Notes under the pieces: generated by a model
The model's database searches: none
What the model was told of the DNA's origin: nothing
Seen by the model: only the letters and a program-made list of their open reading frames with translations
Part shown: piece after piece, positions 47,728-58,531 of the stretch
How positions within the stretch are numbered: the first letter of the stretch is position 1
Layout of the letters: the number at the start of each line of letters is the position of its first letter
Program-made: the position numbers and the translations under genes
NCBI RefSeq assembly: GCF_900103865.1
Contig: NZ_FNII01000008.1
Span: forward strand, 124,001 to 188,000
Source: Vreelandella arcis
Lineage (GTDB): Bacteria; Pseudomonadota; Gammaproteobacteria; Pseudomonadales; Halomonadaceae
Direction: 5' to 3'
DNA: 64,000 nt

Positions 47728-49413
47728 ATGAAAGATACGATTATTTCCCTGCTCGACGGCGCGGTTTCCGCGCTCAAGCACCAAGGCGTGCTGCCCGCTG
47801 ATTTACAGCCCACGATCAAGGTGGATCCTGCCAAAGATAAAGCCCACGGCGATTATGCGACCAACTTGGCATTGATGCTCGCCAAGCCGGCCGGTATGAA
47901 ACCCCGTGAGCTGGCGGATGCGCTGGTCGCGGCGCTACCCGAAAGCGATGCCATCCAAAAGATCGACATTGCCGGCCCGGGCTTTATCAACTTTTTTGCG
48001 GCCTCCGACGCCGCTGCGCAAATTGTCGCCCAGGTGCTAGACAGCGGCGATACGTTTGGCCGCAGCCTGATCGGCAAGGGTGAAAAAGTGCAGGTGGAAT
48101 TCGTCTCCGCCAACCCTACCGGCCCGCTTCACGTGGGTCACGGCCGAGGAGCAGCGATTGGCGACTGCCTATGCCGCCTGCTCGACGCCACGGGCTATGA
48201 CGTGTCACGTGAGTTCTACTACAACGACGCCGGCGCGCAAATCGACAACCTGGCGCGCTCCGTGCAAGCCCGCGCCAAAGGGCTTGGCCCCGAAGATCCC
48301 AGTTGGCCGGAAGACGGCTATCGCGGTGAGTATATCGTCGATGTTGCCAACGACTATCTGGCAGGTAAAACGGTGAGCGCCGATGACCGCGAAGTCACCG
48401 CCAGCGCCGACCCCGACGATCTGGACGCCATCCAAGCCTTTGCCGTGGCCTGGCTACGCCGCGAGCAGGATATGGATCTTAAAGCCTTCGGTGTCGAGTT
48501 CGACGTCTACTTTCTCGAATCATCGCTCTACCAAGATGGCAAGGTAGACGCGACGGTTGAGAAACTCATCGCGGCAGGCCACACCTACGAAGAAGACGGC
48601 GCCATGTGGCTGCGTACGACCGATTTCGGCGACGATAAAGACCGCGTAATGCGCAAGCAGGAAGGCGGCTATACTTACTTTCTGCCCGACGTGGCATACC
48701 ACCTAGACAAATGGCAGCGTGGCTTTACCACGGTGATTAACGAACAAGGGGCCGACCACCATTCAACAGTGACGCGGGTTCGTGCAGGCCTACAAGCGCT
48801 GGAAGTCGGCATTCCCAAGGGCTGGCCCGACTACGTGCTCCACCAAATGGTCATGGTGACCCGCTCAGGCGTCGAGGTAAAACTCTCCAAACGAGCGGGC
48901 AGTTATGTCACCGTGCGCGACCTGATCGACGAAGTCGGCCGCGATGCAACGCGCTTTTTCCTCGCTGCCCGGCGCGCCGACTCCCAGTTGACCTTTGATA
49001 TCGACCTGGCCCGCTCCCAGTCCAATGACAACCCGGTGTACTACATCCAGTACGCTCACGCTCGGGTGTGCAGCATGTTGCGCAAAGCGGAAGCGGCCGG
49101 ACAGACCTTCGATCACGACCTGGCGCTGGCTAACCTGGCGCTACTCGACAGCGACCAGGAGCGCGCCGTACTCAACCGTTTGGCCCGCTACCCCGAAGTG
49201 GTCGAAAACGCCGCCAACAACCGCGAGCCCCAACAGGTCGCTCAGTACTTGCTCGACTTGGCGGGCGACTTCCACACCTGCTACAACGCCGTCAAGGTAA
49301 TGGTCGACGACACCACGTTGCGCAACACCCGTCTGGCGCTAGGCCTGGCCACCCGCCAGGTTTTGCGCAACGGCTTGGATTTGATGGGGGTCAGCGCCCC
49401 CGAGGAGATGTAA
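47728..49413 (+). CDS. argS: Arginyl-tRNA synthetase
   Basis: A 561-residue class I synthetase. The HIGH-type motif is PLHVGHGRG near residue 133, and KLSKRAGSY stands for KMSKS. The N-terminal domain that contacts the tRNA D-loop and the C-terminal anticodon-binding helices are of normal length. It is followed four bases later by the SPOR protein gene, so the two are likely co-transcribed. Confidence 0.97.
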   Translation: MKDTIISLLDGAVSALKHQGVLPADLQPTIKVDPAKDKAHGDYATNLALMLAKPAGMKPRELADALVAALPESDAIQKIDIAGPGFINFFAASDAAAQIVAQVLDSGDTFGRSLIGKGEKVQVEFVSANPTGPLHVGHGRGAAIGDCLCRLLDATGYDVSREFYYNDAGAQIDNLARSVQARAKGLGPEDPSWPEDGYRGEYIVDVANDYLAGKTVSADDREVTASADPDDLDAIQAFAVAWLRREQDMDLKAFGVEFDVYFLESSLYQDGKVDATVEKLIAAGHTYEEDGAMWLRTTDFGDDKDRVMRKQEGGYTYFLPDVAYHLDKWQRGFTTVINEQGADHHSTVTRVRAGLQALEVGIPKGWPDYVLHQMVMVTRSGVEVKLSKRAGSYVTVRDLIDEVGRDATRFFLAARRADSQLTFDIDLARSQSNDNPVYYIQYAHARVCSMLRKAEAAGQTFDHDLALANLALLDSDQERAVLNRLARYPEVVENAANNREPQQVAQYLLDLAGDFHTCYNAVKVMVDDTTLRNTRLALGLATRQVLRNGLDLMGVSAPEEM

Positions 49414-49416
49414 GCC

Positions 49417-50142
49417 ATGGCCACCCCGCGTAAAAAGCCCACCCGCCGCGGTGCCACTAGCCAGCGCAAAGCCGCCCGTCGTTCGGGCGGTGGATTTCGG
49501 CTACCCGGCTGGCTCTGGGGGCTAGCGGGCGTTGCAGCGGGTTTCTTTCTTGCCCAGCATCAGCACGGCACAGCCCCCTGGCAGGATGCCCCAGACGAAA
49601 CCGCCCAAGCGACATCAGGCTCAGCCACCGCCGAGCAACAAGAACGCCAAGCGGCACGCGAAACCGAAGCGTCGGAGGAGCCGTCCATGCCCACCTTCGA
49701 GTTTTATACCTTGCTGCCTGAAACCGAAGTGATCGCGCCTGGCGTGGCCCCCGACTCAACCGTTGAACGCCCTACCGCCGCCGATGCGGATGAAACCAGT
49801 CGCGCCGAGAGCAATACCGCTGACGACCCTATTGCCCAAGTCATCGCTGCCAATATGCGTCCGCAAGAGCAAGTCACCACCGCGCAGCAAACCACCCCCG
49901 ACGATGAGGCGCGGTATATGCTGCAAGCGGCGTCGTTCCGTGAACTTGGCGACGCCGAGCAGCTACAGCAACGACTGCGCAATTTGAGCCTACTGGCTAA
50001 AATTAGTGAAATCCAAGCCAATGGCAGCACTTGGCACCGCGTGCAGGTCGGCCCCTATGAAGACACTCACGAACTAAATCGCGCCCAAGACTTGATGGGC
50101 ACGCAAGGCATTGAACCGCTGCTTATTCAACTGCAGAACTAG
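49417..50142 (+). CDS. FtsN-like SPOR-domain protein
   Basis: A 241-residue membrane protein. Residues 1-27 are basic and cytoplasmic, about 28-46 is one transmembrane helix, a long acidic, low-complexity periplasmic linker follows, and a C-terminal SPOR domain (about 165-241; YMLQAASFRELGDAEQLQQRL and WHRVQVGPYED) should bind denuded septal glycan. Position before hslVU matches ftsN in E. coli and the SPOR gene in Pseudomonas, so a division role is likely. The linker shows no clear FtsN essential-helix motif to me. Confidence 0.85.
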   Translation: MATPRKKPTRRGATSQRKAARRSGGGFRLPGWLWGLAGVAAGFFLAQHQHGTAPWQDAPDETAQATSGSATAEQQERQAARETEASEEPSMPTFEFYTLLPETEVIAPGVAPDSTVERPTAADADETSRAESNTADDPIAQVIAANMRPQEQVTTAQQTTPDDEARYMLQAASFRELGDAEQLQQRLRNLSLLAKISEIQANGSTWHRVQVGPYEDTHELNRAQDLMGTQGIEPLLIQLQN

Positions 50143-50198
50143 CTGTTGCCAATCCAGGCGGTCAATTTTTAAAACGCTTTATTGAACGGCTTTATTTA

Positions 50199-50238
50199 GC
50201 GGGTGGTTGATTTTTTATCGACCGCCCGCATTTTGTTG
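50199..50238 (+). terminator. Hairpin after the SPOR gene, possibly overlapping a heat-shock promoter
   Basis: A 13-bp stem (50199-50211 with 50217-50229) pairs fully when two G-U pairs are allowed, and ATTTTGTTGT follows. The same bases include TTGATTT (50207) and, 12 bp on, CCGCATTT (50226), which resemble sigma-32 -35 and -10 elements for hslVU. Confidence 0.55.
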
Positions 50239-50312
50239 TGAACTGCTTTCACAATGGTCACAACACGACCCGAATGTCATCGGGAGCACGCCTCCCCCAA
50301 GGAGTTACCTCC

Positions 50313-50846
50313 ATGACCACCATCGTATCCGTGCGTCGCGGAAACCAAGTCGCCCTAGCGGGTGACGGCCAAGTCTCCCTTGGCAATACCGTCATGAAAG
50401 GCAATGCCAGCAAGGTGCGCCGCCTGTACCGTGGCAAGGTGCTCGCGGGCTTTGCCGGCGGCACCGCCGACGCCTTTACGCTATTTGAGCGTTTTGAAGC
50501 CCAGCTTGAAAAATACCAGGGTCACCTTACTAAAGCTGCCGTTGAGCTCGCCAAAGACTGGCGTACCGACCGGGCACTGCGCCGCCTAGAAGCGCTCCTC
50601 GCCGTAGCCGACCATAGCGCTTCGTTGATTATCACCGGCAATGGCGACGTCGTTGAGCCCGAGCGCGGCATTATCGCCATCGGCTCCGGCGGCAACTATG
50701 CCCAGGCGAGCGCCCGCGCGCTGCTCGAAAATACCGAGTTGGGCGCCCGTGAGATTACCGAGAAATCGCTCGACATTGCCGGTGACATCTGCGTGTTCAC
50801 CAATCATCACATCACGCTTGAAGAGCTGAACATCAGCGAACGTTGA
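50313..50846 (+). CDS. hslV: HslV protease subunit (ClpQ)
   Basis: It has 177 residues from the ATG at 50313, with AAGGAG about eight bases upstream. It is a proteasome-like threonine peptidase; after Met removal Thr2 in MTTIVSVRR is the nucleophile. [30 protein letters not shown] and [17 protein letters not shown] are family blocks. It works with HslU, whose gene begins 12 bp later, to degrade misfolded proteins. Confidence 0.98.
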   Translation: MTTIVSVRRGNQVALAGDGQVSLGNTVMKGNASKVRRLYRGKVLAGFAGGTADAFTLFERFEAQLEKYQGHLTKAAVELAKDWRTDRALRRLEALLAVADHSASLIITGNGDVVEPERGIIAIGSGGNYAQASARALLENTELGAREITEKSLDIAGDICVFTNHHITLEELNISER

Positions 50847-50858
50847 GGCCACTTTTTT

Positions 50859-52181
50859 ATGACCCAGATGACACCCCGCGAAATCGTCCACGCCTTGGAT
50901 CAGTACATTATTGGTCAACAAGATGCCAAACGCGCCGTGGCTATTGCGCTGCGTAACCGCTGGCGTCGGATGCAGCTGGACGACGATCTGCGCCCGGAGG
51001 TCACGCCTAAGAACATTTTGATGATCGGCCCTACCGGCGTGGGTAAAACCGAGATTGCCCGCCGCTTGGCCAAATTGGCCCGCGCGCCGTTCATTAAAGT
51101 CGAAGCCACCAAATTTACCGAAGTGGGTTATGTGGGCCGCGATGTTGAGTCGATCATTCGCGACTTGATGGAATCAGCGATCAAGATGGTTCGCGAACAC
51201 GCTAAAGAAGAAGTCGGCCACCGGGCCGAGGACGCTGCCGAAGACCGCATTCTCGACGCCCTGCTGCCTCCACCCCGCGGCCAGGAAGACAAACCGCGCG
51301 AGGACAACGGCACGCGCCAAACCTTCCGCAAGAAACTCCGTGAAGGCCAGTTAGACGACAAAGAGATCGACATTGAAATTTCCGCCCAGGGCCAAGGCAT
51401 CGACATCATGACGCCGCCGGGTATGGAAGAAATGACCAGCCAACTGCAGAACCTGTTTTCCAACATGGGCCAGCAGAAGCGTGAAACGCGCCGCGTTAAG
51501 GTCAAAGAAGCCTTCGGCCTGCTGCGCGATGAAGAAGCCAGCAAACTGGTCAACGAGGAAGAAATTAAAGCTCGCGCCGTGGAAGCCGTCGAACAGCACG
51601 GCATCGTTTTCCTCGACGAAATCGATAAAGTTGCCAAAGGCAGCGGCCAATCCAGCGGCGGCGAAGTCTCTCGCGAAGGCGTGCAACGCGATCTGCTCCC
51701 GTTGATTGAAGGCTCAACTGTGTCGACCAAATACGGCATGGTCAAAACCGACCATATCCTGTTTATCGCCTCGGGGGCTTTCCATCTATCGCGCCCATCG
51801 GATTTAATCCCCGAACTGCAGGGCCGCCTGCCTATCCGCGTCGAGCTGGACGCGCTGACCCCAGGCGACTTCAAGCGTATCCTGACCGAACCGTCTGCCT
51901 CGCTGACCAAACAATACCAAGCGCTGTTGGCCACCGAGGGGCTCGACGTTGATTTCACCCAGGACGGCATCGAACGTATCGCCGAAATTTCCTGGCAGGT
52001 TAACGAAGGCACCGAAAATATCGGCGCACGTCGGCTGCACACGGTCATGGAGCGCTTGTTGGAAGAAGCCTCGTTCAAAGGCGGTGACATGGAAAGCCCA
52101 CTGCTGATCGACGCCGACTACGTAAATGCCCAACTGGGTGAGCTAGCCGTCGACGAAGATCTGTCGCGCTATATTCTGTAA
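50859..52181 (+). CDS. hslU: HslU ATPase subunit (ClpY)
   Basis: A 440-residue AAA+ unfoldase of the HslUV protease. [25 protein letters not shown] opens it. Walker [11 protein letters not shown] is near residues 56-65, Walker [11 protein letters not shown] is near 248, and the intermediate domain spans about 110-240. The C-terminal RYIL tail, which docks into HslV, is intact. A hairpin follows the stop. Confidence 0.98.
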   Translation: MTQMTPREIVHALDQYIIGQQDAKRAVAIALRNRWRRMQLDDDLRPEVTPKNILMIGPTGVGKTEIARRLAKLARAPFIKVEATKFTEVGYVGRDVESIIRDLMESAIKMVREHAKEEVGHRAEDAAEDRILDALLPPPRGQEDKPREDNGTRQTFRKKLREGQLDDKEIDIEISAQGQGIDIMTPPGMEEMTSQLQNLFSNMGQQKRETRRVKVKEAFGLLRDEEASKLVNEEEIKARAVEAVEQHGIVFLDEIDKVAKGSGQSSGGEVSREGVQRDLLPLIEGSTVSTKYGMVKTDHILFIASGAFHLSRPSDLIPELQGRLPIRVELDALTPGDFKRILTEPSASLTKQYQALLATEGLDVDFTQDGIERIAEISWQVNEGTENIGARRLHTVMERLLEEASFKGGDMESPLLIDADYVNAQLGELAVDEDLSRYIL

Positions 52182-52188
52182 CGCATTG

Positions 52189-52210
52189 GCTCGGCAGGGA
52201 TGCCGAGCTT
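52189..52210 (+). terminator. Hairpin after hslU
   Basis: An 8-bp perfect stem GCTCGGCA/TGCCGAGC with a four-base loop, eight bases after the hslU stop. Only two T follow, so termination may be partial. Confidence 0.5.
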
Positions 52211-52259
52211 AGGTGTGCCACACTTGGTCACCTATGCCCAGCCACATTTGAGGTGTGTT

Positions 52260-52643
52260 ATGAATGCTCCCAAGCCCACCCGCGTTCACTACCACAAGTC
52301 GACCCGCGAACTAGAGCTGGCTTACGCTAGCGGTGAAAGTTACCGCCTGCCGGTGGAGCTTTTACGCGTTTATTCCCCGTCGGCCGAAGTACGCGGCCAC
52401 GGCGGCGATACCGCCGTGCTTCAGGTCGGCAAAAAAGACGTGGGCCTGCAAAACATCACCCCAGCGGGCAACTACGCGCTTAAACTGCATTTTGATGACG
52501 GCCACGATAGCGGCCTGTTTAGCTGGAATTACCTCTATGATCTGGCCCAACATCAAGCGGCCTACTGGGAAAACTACCTGCAACGTCTAGACGAGGCCGG
52601 CGCGTCTCGCGAGCCTGCCAGCATCCAATTCAAACAGCTGTGA
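52260..52643 (+). CDS. DUF971 (GBBH-like) family protein
   Basis: It has 127 residues from the ATG at 52260, with GAGGTG upstream. The DUF971 fold is seen in VHYHKSTRELELAYASGESYRLPVELLRVYSPSAEV and the LHFDDGHDSGLFSWNYLYDL block. The same domain occurs at the N-terminus of gamma-butyrobetaine hydroxylases and in some iron-sulfur proteins. The function of the stand-alone form is unknown. In Pseudomonas a homologue also follows hslU, so the link is old. Confidence 0.88.
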   Translation: MNAPKPTRVHYHKSTRELELAYASGESYRLPVELLRVYSPSAEVRGHGGDTAVLQVGKKDVGLQNITPAGNYALKLHFDDGHDSGLFSWNYLYDLAQHQAAYWENYLQRLDEAGASREPASIQFKQL

Positions 52644-52664
52644 CGTCGCGCCCCAGGGCAAACG

Positions 52665-52694
52665 CAGACAAGTCGGGGCAGACAAGGCTACAAT
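52665..52694 (+). promoter_or_regulatory. Possible promoter for the ubiE group
   Basis: CAGACA (52665-52670), an 18-bp spacer and TACAAT (52689-52694), about 70 bp before ubiE. The -10 is good, the -35 fair. Confidence 0.35.
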
Positions 52695-52765
52695 GTCGTC
52701 AACTTTTTTAACGCGACGACCGCTTGGTCGACGACCACTGCCTCGAACTCGGGAGCTAGAGCCCC

Positions 52766-53521
52766 ATGAGCCCCACCGATAAGCGCACGACCGATTTTGG
52801 TTATCAGGAAGTTCCTCTCGACGAAAAAGCCTCACGCGTGGCCGATGTTTTCCATTCGGTCGCCGCCCGTTACGACGTCATGAACGACCTCATGTCAATG
52901 GGCATCCACCGTGTATGGAAGCGTCTCACCATCGAGCGCGCCGGGGTTCGCCCTGGCCACCACGTACTCGATATCGCCGGCGGCACTGGCGACCTAACGC
53001 TTAAGTTTTCGCGTTTGGTCGGCCCCCGGGGCAAAGTGGTTCTGGCCGACATCAACGCCTCGATGCTCAATGTGGGCCGCGACAAACTGATGGACAGCGG
53101 CGTAGGCAGCAACGTTGAATATGTCCAGGCCAACGCCGAGTGCCTGCCGTTTCCCGATAACAGCTTTGACTGCATCACCATTGCGTTTGGATTGCGCAAC
53201 GTCACCGACAAAGACGCTGCGCTACGCTCGATGGCCCGGGTGCTTAAACCCGGCGGACGTCTACTGGTGCTGGAATTTTCCAAACCCAACAACCCACTGT
53301 TATCGAAAGCCTACGACGAATACTCTTTCCGCCTTCTGCCGAAAATGGGCGAGCTGGTAGCGGGCGATGGCGAAAGCTACCGCTACTTGGCCGAGTCGAT
53401 CCGTATGCACCCCGACCAAGACACGCTGAAAAGCATGATGGAGAGCGCCGGTCTTGAGCGGGTGGAATACACCAACCTCACCGGCGGTATCGTCGCGCTG
53501 CACCGCGGCATTAAACTATGA
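52766..53521 (+). CDS. ubiE: Ubiquinone/menaquinone C-methyltransferase UbiE
   Basis: A 251-residue SAM-dependent methyltransferase for quinone synthesis. [29 protein letters not shown] and the SAM loop [15 protein letters not shown] are diagnostic. [20 protein letters not shown] is the usual later block. GGGAG lies about ten bases before the ATG. It leads the ubiE-ubiJ-ubiB set. Confidence 0.97.
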   Translation: MSPTDKRTTDFGYQEVPLDEKASRVADVFHSVAARYDVMNDLMSMGIHRVWKRLTIERAGVRPGHHVLDIAGGTGDLTLKFSRLVGPRGKVVLADINASMLNVGRDKLMDSGVGSNVEYVQANAECLPFPDNSFDCITIAFGLRNVTDKDAALRSMARVLKPGGRLLVLEFSKPNNPLLSKAYDEYSFRLLPKMGELVAGDGESYRYLAESIRMHPDQDTLKSMMESAGLERVEYTNLTGGIVALHRGIKL

Positions 53522-53543
53522 CATCAACCACCATGAGGTCAGC

Positions 53544-54182
53544 ATGCTGGTAACACCGACCTTATTGCTGGCCGGATGTGAACGCACCTTGAACGCCTTG
53601 CTCGCCCGCGATCCTGCGTCGCCTGGTCGGCTAGCCGCGTTGGCGGGTAGCCGCTTGTTAGTGCGTTTCGAGCAGCCCCACCTGGCACTGGTCATGCACT
53701 ACCACGCCGCCGGCGTCGACTTACTCCGCGCCGACGGCCTAGACGACCAGCAGGCCGATGCAGTGGTAGAGCTAACCCCGGAAACGCTATCGGCTTGGAT
53801 GAGCGGGGCGTCGGTAGAGCAACTGATGTTTGAAGGTAGGCTCGCCTTTCGTGGCCAAGTGCACTTGCTTGAGGCGACGCGCGCGTTGCTGCTTGACCTT
53901 GACCTCGACTGGGAAAATGAACTGGCGCGCTGGCTGGGGGACTATCCTGCCCACTCACTGGCCGAAGGCCTTCGGCGGGCGGCAGGCTGGGGCCTACGAA
54001 CCAAAGACGAGCTCGTGAAGGACGTTTCGGACTACGTATTTGAAGAGGCCCGCCTGCTTCCCGGCCGCCAGCAACGCGACGTACTGCGTGACCAGCTAAC
54101 CGCACTAGAAGTGGCGACTGATCGCCTGGAAGCTCGCTTTAAACGCCTTGATCGACGGCTTCGCGCGGAGGCGAACCAATGA
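53544..54182 (+). CDS. ubiJ: Ubiquinone biosynthesis accessory factor UbiJ
   Basis: It has 212 residues from the ATG at 53544, with GAGGTC six bases upstream. An SCP2 lipid-binding domain fills about residues 15-110. The C-terminal third is helical and charged. UbiJ binds quinone intermediates in the soluble Ubi complex of aerobic ubiquinone synthesis. Position between ubiE and ubiB is the standard context, and its stop overlaps the ubiB start as ATGA. Confidence 0.92.
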   Translation: MLVTPTLLLAGCERTLNALLARDPASPGRLAALAGSRLLVRFEQPHLALVMHYHAAGVDLLRADGLDDQQADAVVELTPETLSAWMSGASVEQLMFEGRLAFRGQVHLLEATRALLLDLDLDWENELARWLGDYPAHSLAEGLRRAAGWGLRTKDELVKDVSDYVFEEARLLPGRQQRDVLRDQLTALEVATDRLEARFKRLDRRLRAEANQ

Positions 54183-55801
54183 GCCTGCGGCTTATTCGCA
54201 TCAGTTGGATTATTGCCCGCCACCGCCTGGATACGCTGCTGCCGCTTGATCGGCTACCGTGGTGGCTGCGGTTTCTGCTGTGGTTTTCGCCGCTGCGCCT
54301 GATGCCCATTGGCCGGCGCTCACGGGCTGAGCGGTTACGTCTCGCCTTGGAAGCGCTCGGGCCTATTTTTATTAAATTCGGCCAGATGCTTTCCACGCGT
54401 CGCGACCTGCTGCCCGCCGACCTCGCCGATGAACTCAGGCGCCTACAAGATCAAGTCCCGCCCTTCCCTGGTGAGCACGCCGTTGCCCGGGTGGAAAAAG
54501 AGCTTGATATGCCGCTTAGCGAGGCATTCGCCTTTTTCGACCCGGCGCCCCTAGCATCGGCCTCAATTGCACAAGTGCATGTCGCCCGGTTGCATAGCGG
54601 TGAGGACGTGGTGGTCAAAATCATTCGCCCCGGCATCGACCGCATCATGCGTCAGGACATGGCTCTGATGTATCAGGTGGCCAAGCTGCTTAGCAAAGTG
54701 CCTGAGGCACGTCGCCTGCGCCCGGTAGAGGTGATCAGGGATTATGAGGCGACGCTCTTCGATGAGCTCGACCTGTATAAAGAAGCCGCCAACACCTCGC
54801 AGCTTAAGCGCAATTTCAAAGATTCCCCGCTACTGTTTGTGCCGACCATCTACTGGCCCTTTACCCGCCGCCACGTCATGGTCCAGGAACGCATTCGCGG
54901 CGTGCCTGTGGCTGACCTTGACACGCTTAAAGCCAACGGCACCAACCTTAAAAAGCTCGCCGAGCGCGGCGTGGAACTTTTCTTTACCCAGGTATTCCGC
55001 GACAATTTCTTCCATGCTGACATGCACCCTGGGAATATTTTCGTCAACTGCGACAACCCTGAAGACCCGCAATATATCGCCATTGACTGCGGGATTGTCG
55101 GCAGCCTAACGCGGGAGGATCAGGATTACCTGGCGCGCAACCTGCTGGCATTTTTTCATCAAGACTATTACGAAGTGGCGGCGCTGCACATTGAGTCAGG
55201 CTGGGTGGGTGAAAACACCCGGGCCAACGAGTTTGCCGCAGCGATACGTACCGTTTGCGAGCCAATCTTAGAAAAACCGTTGAAAGATATATCCTTTGGC
55301 CAGGTACTGCTGGGGCTGTTCCAAACCGCCCGGCGCTTTAATATGGAAGTTCAGCCCCAGCTGGTGTTGCTGCAAAAAACCCTACTGAATATAGAAGGAT
55401 TGGGGCGACAGCTTTACCCAGACCTTGACCTGTGGAGCACGGCAAAACCCTATTTAGAGCAGTGGATGAAGGATCGCGCCGGCGTCGGCGGCTTGTGGCG
55501 GTCACTAAAACGCCAGGCACCGGAGCTTTCTCATCAGTTACCGGAGCTGCCGGTATTAGCGCACCAGGCACTTAATCGCATGGAGCACGAACACCGTCAG
55601 CGCCACCAGCAGGCTTCGGCTATCAGCGCCATGCGACGGCAAATGGCCCGACAAGGAAAACGCCAGCATCGCTTGCGGATTGGTTTGATCTTGCTGGGGC
55701 TCGCTCTGGCTTGGCAGCCACTCAGCCAATGGGCAAGCGGTCAAGAATGGCCGGTTCTCTTCGCTGCGGCCATCGGCTTATTGCTGTTAGCATGGCAATA
55801 G
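54179..55801 (+). CDS. ubiB: Ubiquinone biosynthesis atypical kinase UbiB
   Basis: A 540-residue ABC1/ADCK-type ATPase anchored in the inner membrane by two C-terminal helices (about 500-540). The family KxGQ motif is [16 protein letters not shown], followed by an Ala-rich loop [12 protein letters not shown] and the DMHPGNIFV and IDCGIVGSL motifs. It supports aerobic ubiquinone synthesis. It is translationally coupled to ubiJ. Confidence 0.96.
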   Translation: MSLRLIRISWIIARHRLDTLLPLDRLPWWLRFLLWFSPLRLMPIGRRSRAERLRLALEALGPIFIKFGQMLSTRRDLLPADLADELRRLQDQVPPFPGEHAVARVEKELDMPLSEAFAFFDPAPLASASIAQVHVARLHSGEDVVVKIIRPGIDRIMRQDMALMYQVAKLLSKVPEARRLRPVEVIRDYEATLFDELDLYKEAANTSQLKRNFKDSPLLFVPTIYWPFTRRHVMVQERIRGVPVADLDTLKANGTNLKKLAERGVELFFTQVFRDNFFHADMHPGNIFVNCDNPEDPQYIAIDCGIVGSLTREDQDYLARNLLAFFHQDYYEVAALHIESGWVGENTRANEFAAAIRTVCEPILEKPLKDISFGQVLLGLFQTARRFNMEVQPQLVLLQKTLLNIEGLGRQLYPDLDLWSTAKPYLEQWMKDRAGVGGLWRSLKRQAPELSHQLPELPVLAHQALNRMEHEHRQRHQQASAISAMRRQMARQGKRQHRLRIGLILLGLALAWQPLSQWASGQEWPVLFAAAIGLLLLAWQ

Positions 55802-55822
55802 TTAAAGCACCTAAGGATCCCC

Positions 55823-56185
55823 ATGGACACGACGCCTTCGACCCCCAATAATACGCCTGTGCTCGATGCGCTCGCCGAGGTATTACAACAGCGCCGCCAC
55901 GCAGCGCCGGACGATTCGTATGTTGCCGCCTTGCATTACAAGGGATTGAACAAGATACTCGAAAAAGTCGGCGAGGAAGCCACCGAAACATTGCTTGCCG
56001 CTAAAGACGCCGAACACGGCGGTTTGGCCGAGCGACAGGCATTGGTCGCTGAAACAGCCGACCTGTGGTTTCATAGCTTGGTGATGCTGTCGCATCTGGA
56101 CATGGATCACCGCGACGTACTAAACGAATTAGCGCGTCGCTTTGGCATGTCGGGCCACGACGAAAAAGCGGCGCGCGAACAATAA
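55823..56185 (+). CDS. hisE: Phosphoribosyl-ATP pyrophosphatase
   Basis: A 120-residue helical enzyme for the second step of histidine synthesis. [42 protein letters not shown] and the LWFHSLVML helix are the MazG-like family signature. It lies alone between ubiB and tatA; no hisI gene is next to it, whereas I recall hisI-hisE together at this place in Pseudomonas. Confidence 0.95.
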   Translation: MDTTPSTPNNTPVLDALAEVLQQRRHAAPDDSYVAALHYKGLNKILEKVGEEATETLLAAKDAEHGGLAERQALVAETADLWFHSLVMLSHLDMDHRDVLNELARRFGMSGHDEKAAREQ

Positions 56186-56227
56186 CCCATTGGCTTTGCA
56201 ACGTAGATCCATTATGAGGACACGCTT

Positions 56228-56503
56228 ATGTTAGGTGGTATCAGTATTTGGCAACTGCTCATTGTGCTGGGCATCATCATCCTGGTTTTCGGCACTAAAA
56301 AACTACGCAACGTCGGCACAGACTTGGGCGGTGCGGTTAAGGGCTTCAAAAAAGCCGTTCATGAGGATGAGAAAGACACCGATAAACCAGACGCCGATCA
56401 GCCTCAGTCGAAAGTCAGCCACGACGAAGCTGGCAACACCTACGACGTTCAAGCAGAAGAGAAAGCCAAACAGAAAGCCGAAAATAACGACGAGCGCAAA
56501 TAA
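56228..56503 (+). CDS. tatA: Sec-independent protein translocase subunit TatA
   Basis: A 91-residue protein. One N-terminal transmembrane helix (about 5-20, [18 protein letters not shown]) is followed by the [21 protein letters not shown] amphipathic helix and a charged tail. It forms the pore of the twin-arginine system for folded proteins. AGGAC precedes the ATG. It is first of tatABC. Confidence 0.96.
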   Translation: MLGGISIWQLLIVLGIIILVFGTKKLRNVGTDLGGAVKGFKKAVHEDEKDTDKPDADQPQSKVSHDEAGNTYDVQAEEKAKQKAENNDERK

Positions 56504-56506
56504 GCC

Positions 56507-56944
56507 ATGTTCGACTTTGGCTTTTTTGAAATACTGGTCATTGGCGTTGTCGGGCTTTTGGTGCTGGGCCCTGAGCGCCTGCCGCGCGCCGCGCGCACGG
56601 CAGGGCTGTGGGTCGGTAAGGTTAAACGCACCGTTTCGGGAATGCAGCGTGAAATCAGCGCTCAGCTTGAGGCGGAGGATCTACGCCAAAAGCTCACCGA
56701 CCAGCAAACAAAGCTAGATGACAGTTTACGCAAAGCCAAACAGGACGTAGAGCGGATAGCCGACGACCCCGAAAAACCAACGGCCCCTTCACGCAGCACG
56801 TCAAGCGAGTCGGAACAGCGCGCCGCCAGTGCTGTGTCGCACCTGGATGATGCGCTGGAGACCGTCCAAGAGGAAGCCCCAGAGTCGCCGGCGCCAGCCT
56901 CCTCCGACGCTGAGTCATCTACTAAGGACCGCAAGCACCCATGA
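56507..56944 (+). CDS. tatB: Sec-independent protein translocase subunit TatB
   Basis: A 145-residue protein with one N-terminal helix (MFDFGFFEILVIGVVGLLVLGPERLP), an amphipathic stretch and an acidic, Ser-rich tail. The GPERLP turn is typical of TatB. It partners TatC in recognising twin-arginine signals. Its stop overlaps tatC by four bases. Confidence 0.95.
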   Translation: MFDFGFFEILVIGVVGLLVLGPERLPRAARTAGLWVGKVKRTVSGMQREISAQLEAEDLRQKLTDQQTKLDDSLRKAKQDVERIADDPEKPTAPSRSTSSESEQRAASAVSHLDDALETVQEEAPESPAPASSDAESSTKDRKHP

Positions 56945-57726
56945 GTACGTCTGGCGATTCCCAGGAGCCCAATAATGAGCCGCCCCAAGCACCGCTAATC
57001 GAGCATCTCATAGAGTTGCGCTCGCGCCTGATGCGGGCGGTTATCGCCATTTTGGTGATCTTTCTGGGACTGTATTCGTTCTCAAACGATATCTACATTT
57101 TCGTGGCGGAACCTCTCATGGCGCTGCTGCCTCCCGGGTCGCAAATGATTGCGACGGAAGTCGCCTCGCCGTTTCTTGCGCCGTTTAAACTAACCTTGGT
57201 GACTGCGCTGTTCATTGCCGTTCCCTTCGTGCTTCACCAAGCATGGTCGTTTATTGCCCCAGGGCTTTACGATAATGAGAAAGCGCTGGCTATTCCGATC
57301 CTCGTTTCCAGCATCTTGCTGTTCTACGCAGGGGCGGCATTCGCCTATTACGTGGTATTTCCGCTGCTGTTTGCGTTTTTCACCCAAACAGGACCGGAAA
57401 ATGTCACGGTGATGACCGACATCAACCAGTATTTGAACTTCGTGCTCAAGCTGTTTTTTGCCTTTGGTGTGGCCTTTGAAATCCCAGTGGCAACGTTTTT
57501 GTTGATCCTGTCAGGCGCCACGACGGTCGAAAGCCTTTCTCAGAAACGTCCGTATATCATATTGGGCTGTTTCATTATTGGCATGGTGCTAACACCGCCC
57601 GACGTTATTTCCCAGAGTTTGCTAGCGGTGCCGATGTATCTGCTTTACGAAGTTGGCCTGTTGTTTGGCCGCTTGGTGCGCAATCGTCGAGCCGAAAAAG
57701 CCGCTCAAGAACAGAGCGACGAATAA
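56941..57726 (+). CDS. tatC: Sec-independent protein translocase subunit TatC
   Basis: A 261-residue protein with six transmembrane helices. APLIEHLIELRSRLMRAV at the N-terminus and the SFIAPGLYDNEKALAI loop, with its conserved Glu, are diagnostic of the twin-arginine signal receptor. A strong hairpin follows the stop. Confidence 0.97.
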   Translation: MSTSGDSQEPNNEPPQAPLIEHLIELRSRLMRAVIAILVIFLGLYSFSNDIYIFVAEPLMALLPPGSQMIATEVASPFLAPFKLTLVTALFIAVPFVLHQAWSFIAPGLYDNEKALAIPILVSSILLFYAGAAFAYYVVFPLLFAFFTQTGPENVTVMTDINQYLNFVLKLFFAFGVAFEIPVATFLLILSGATTVESLSQKRPYIILGCFIIGMVLTPPDVISQSLLAVPMYLLYEVGLLFGRLVRNRRAEKAAQEQSDE

Positions 57727-57757
57727 GCGATTCGTTTTCACTGTAAACACCCAATAA

Positions 57758-57786
57758 ATAAGCCGCTGCCCTAGGCAGCGGCTTAT
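57758..57786. terminator. Bidirectional terminator between tatC and elbB
   Basis: A 13-bp perfect stem ATAAGCCGCTGCC/GGCAGCGGCTTAT with a three-base loop between convergent genes. GCGTTTGT follows on the plus strand and TTATTGGG on the minus strand. Confidence 0.75.
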
Positions 57787-57813
57787 GCGTTTGTACGGGC
57801 GTTCGCTTGCAAA

Positions 57814-58473
57814 CTAGCTCATCATGTCATCAATCCGATCCACCAACTTAAAAATACCCGTGGCCGCTTCGCTAATCCGCGTGGCGAGCATATAGGCGGG
57901 TGTTGTCACTACCCGATGTTCCAGATCCACCACGATATCGTCAACGCTACAGCTGCGGTGCAGTCCGCCCATGGCGCTGATCGCTCCGGATACGCCGGGA
58001 TCTTTGCCTACCGTGACAGCAATGCCATCGCCTAATAAACGCGTTGCCAGCACCGGCGCAATGCAGATTAAGCCAATCGGTTTGGCGTCTTCGCGAAAGC
58101 CTGCCAACACCTCTTTGAGTGACTCAAGTACCTGCATGCTGTCACCTGCTGTGGCGAAATCCGACAGGTTTTTGGCCACACCAAAGCCACCCGGTACGAT
58201 CACCGCGTCAAACTCATCGGCCACTAACTCGGTCAGCGGGGTCACCTCGCCGCGGGCCAAACGCGCTGACTCCACCAGCACATTACGCCGTTCGTCTGCA
58301 TCGGCTTGCTGGGTGAGGTGATTTACCACATGGTGTTGCTCGATATCGGGGGCAAAACAGCGATATCCTATTCCCAGCTGATCCAAGCGTAGAAGCGTCA
58401 ACGTGGTTTCGTAAATTTCTGAACCATCGAATGCACCGCAACCAGCGAGAATCACTGCCACCTGTTTGGTCAT
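57814..58473 (-). CDS. elbB: Glyoxalase/isoprenoid-associated protein ElbB
   Basis: It has 219 residues from the ATG at 58473, with AAGGAG seven bases upstream; a 25-residue extension is rejected. It is a DJ-1/PfpI-type fold protein: VAVILAGCGAFDGSEIYE at the N-terminus and the nucleophile elbow region in PIGLICIAPVLATRLLG. Homologues have weak glyoxalase activity and an unclear link to isoprenoid synthesis. It is divergent from hemB. Confidence 0.9.
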   Translation of the reverse strand: MTKQVAVILAGCGAFDGSEIYETTLTLLRLDQLGIGYRCFAPDIEQHHVVNHLTQQADADERRNVLVESARLARGEVTPLTELVADEFDAVIVPGGFGVAKNLSDFATAGDSMQVLESLKEVLAGFREDAKPIGLICIAPVLATRLLGDGIAVTVGKDPGVSGAISAMGGLHRSCSVDDIVVDLEHRVVTTPAYMLATRISEAATGIFKLVDRIDDMMS

Positions 58474-58531
58474 GCCTATCTCCTTGTCCAGGGTCTGCTC
58501 ATTCAGCAGCGTTCGCGCCACTTTAGTCAGT

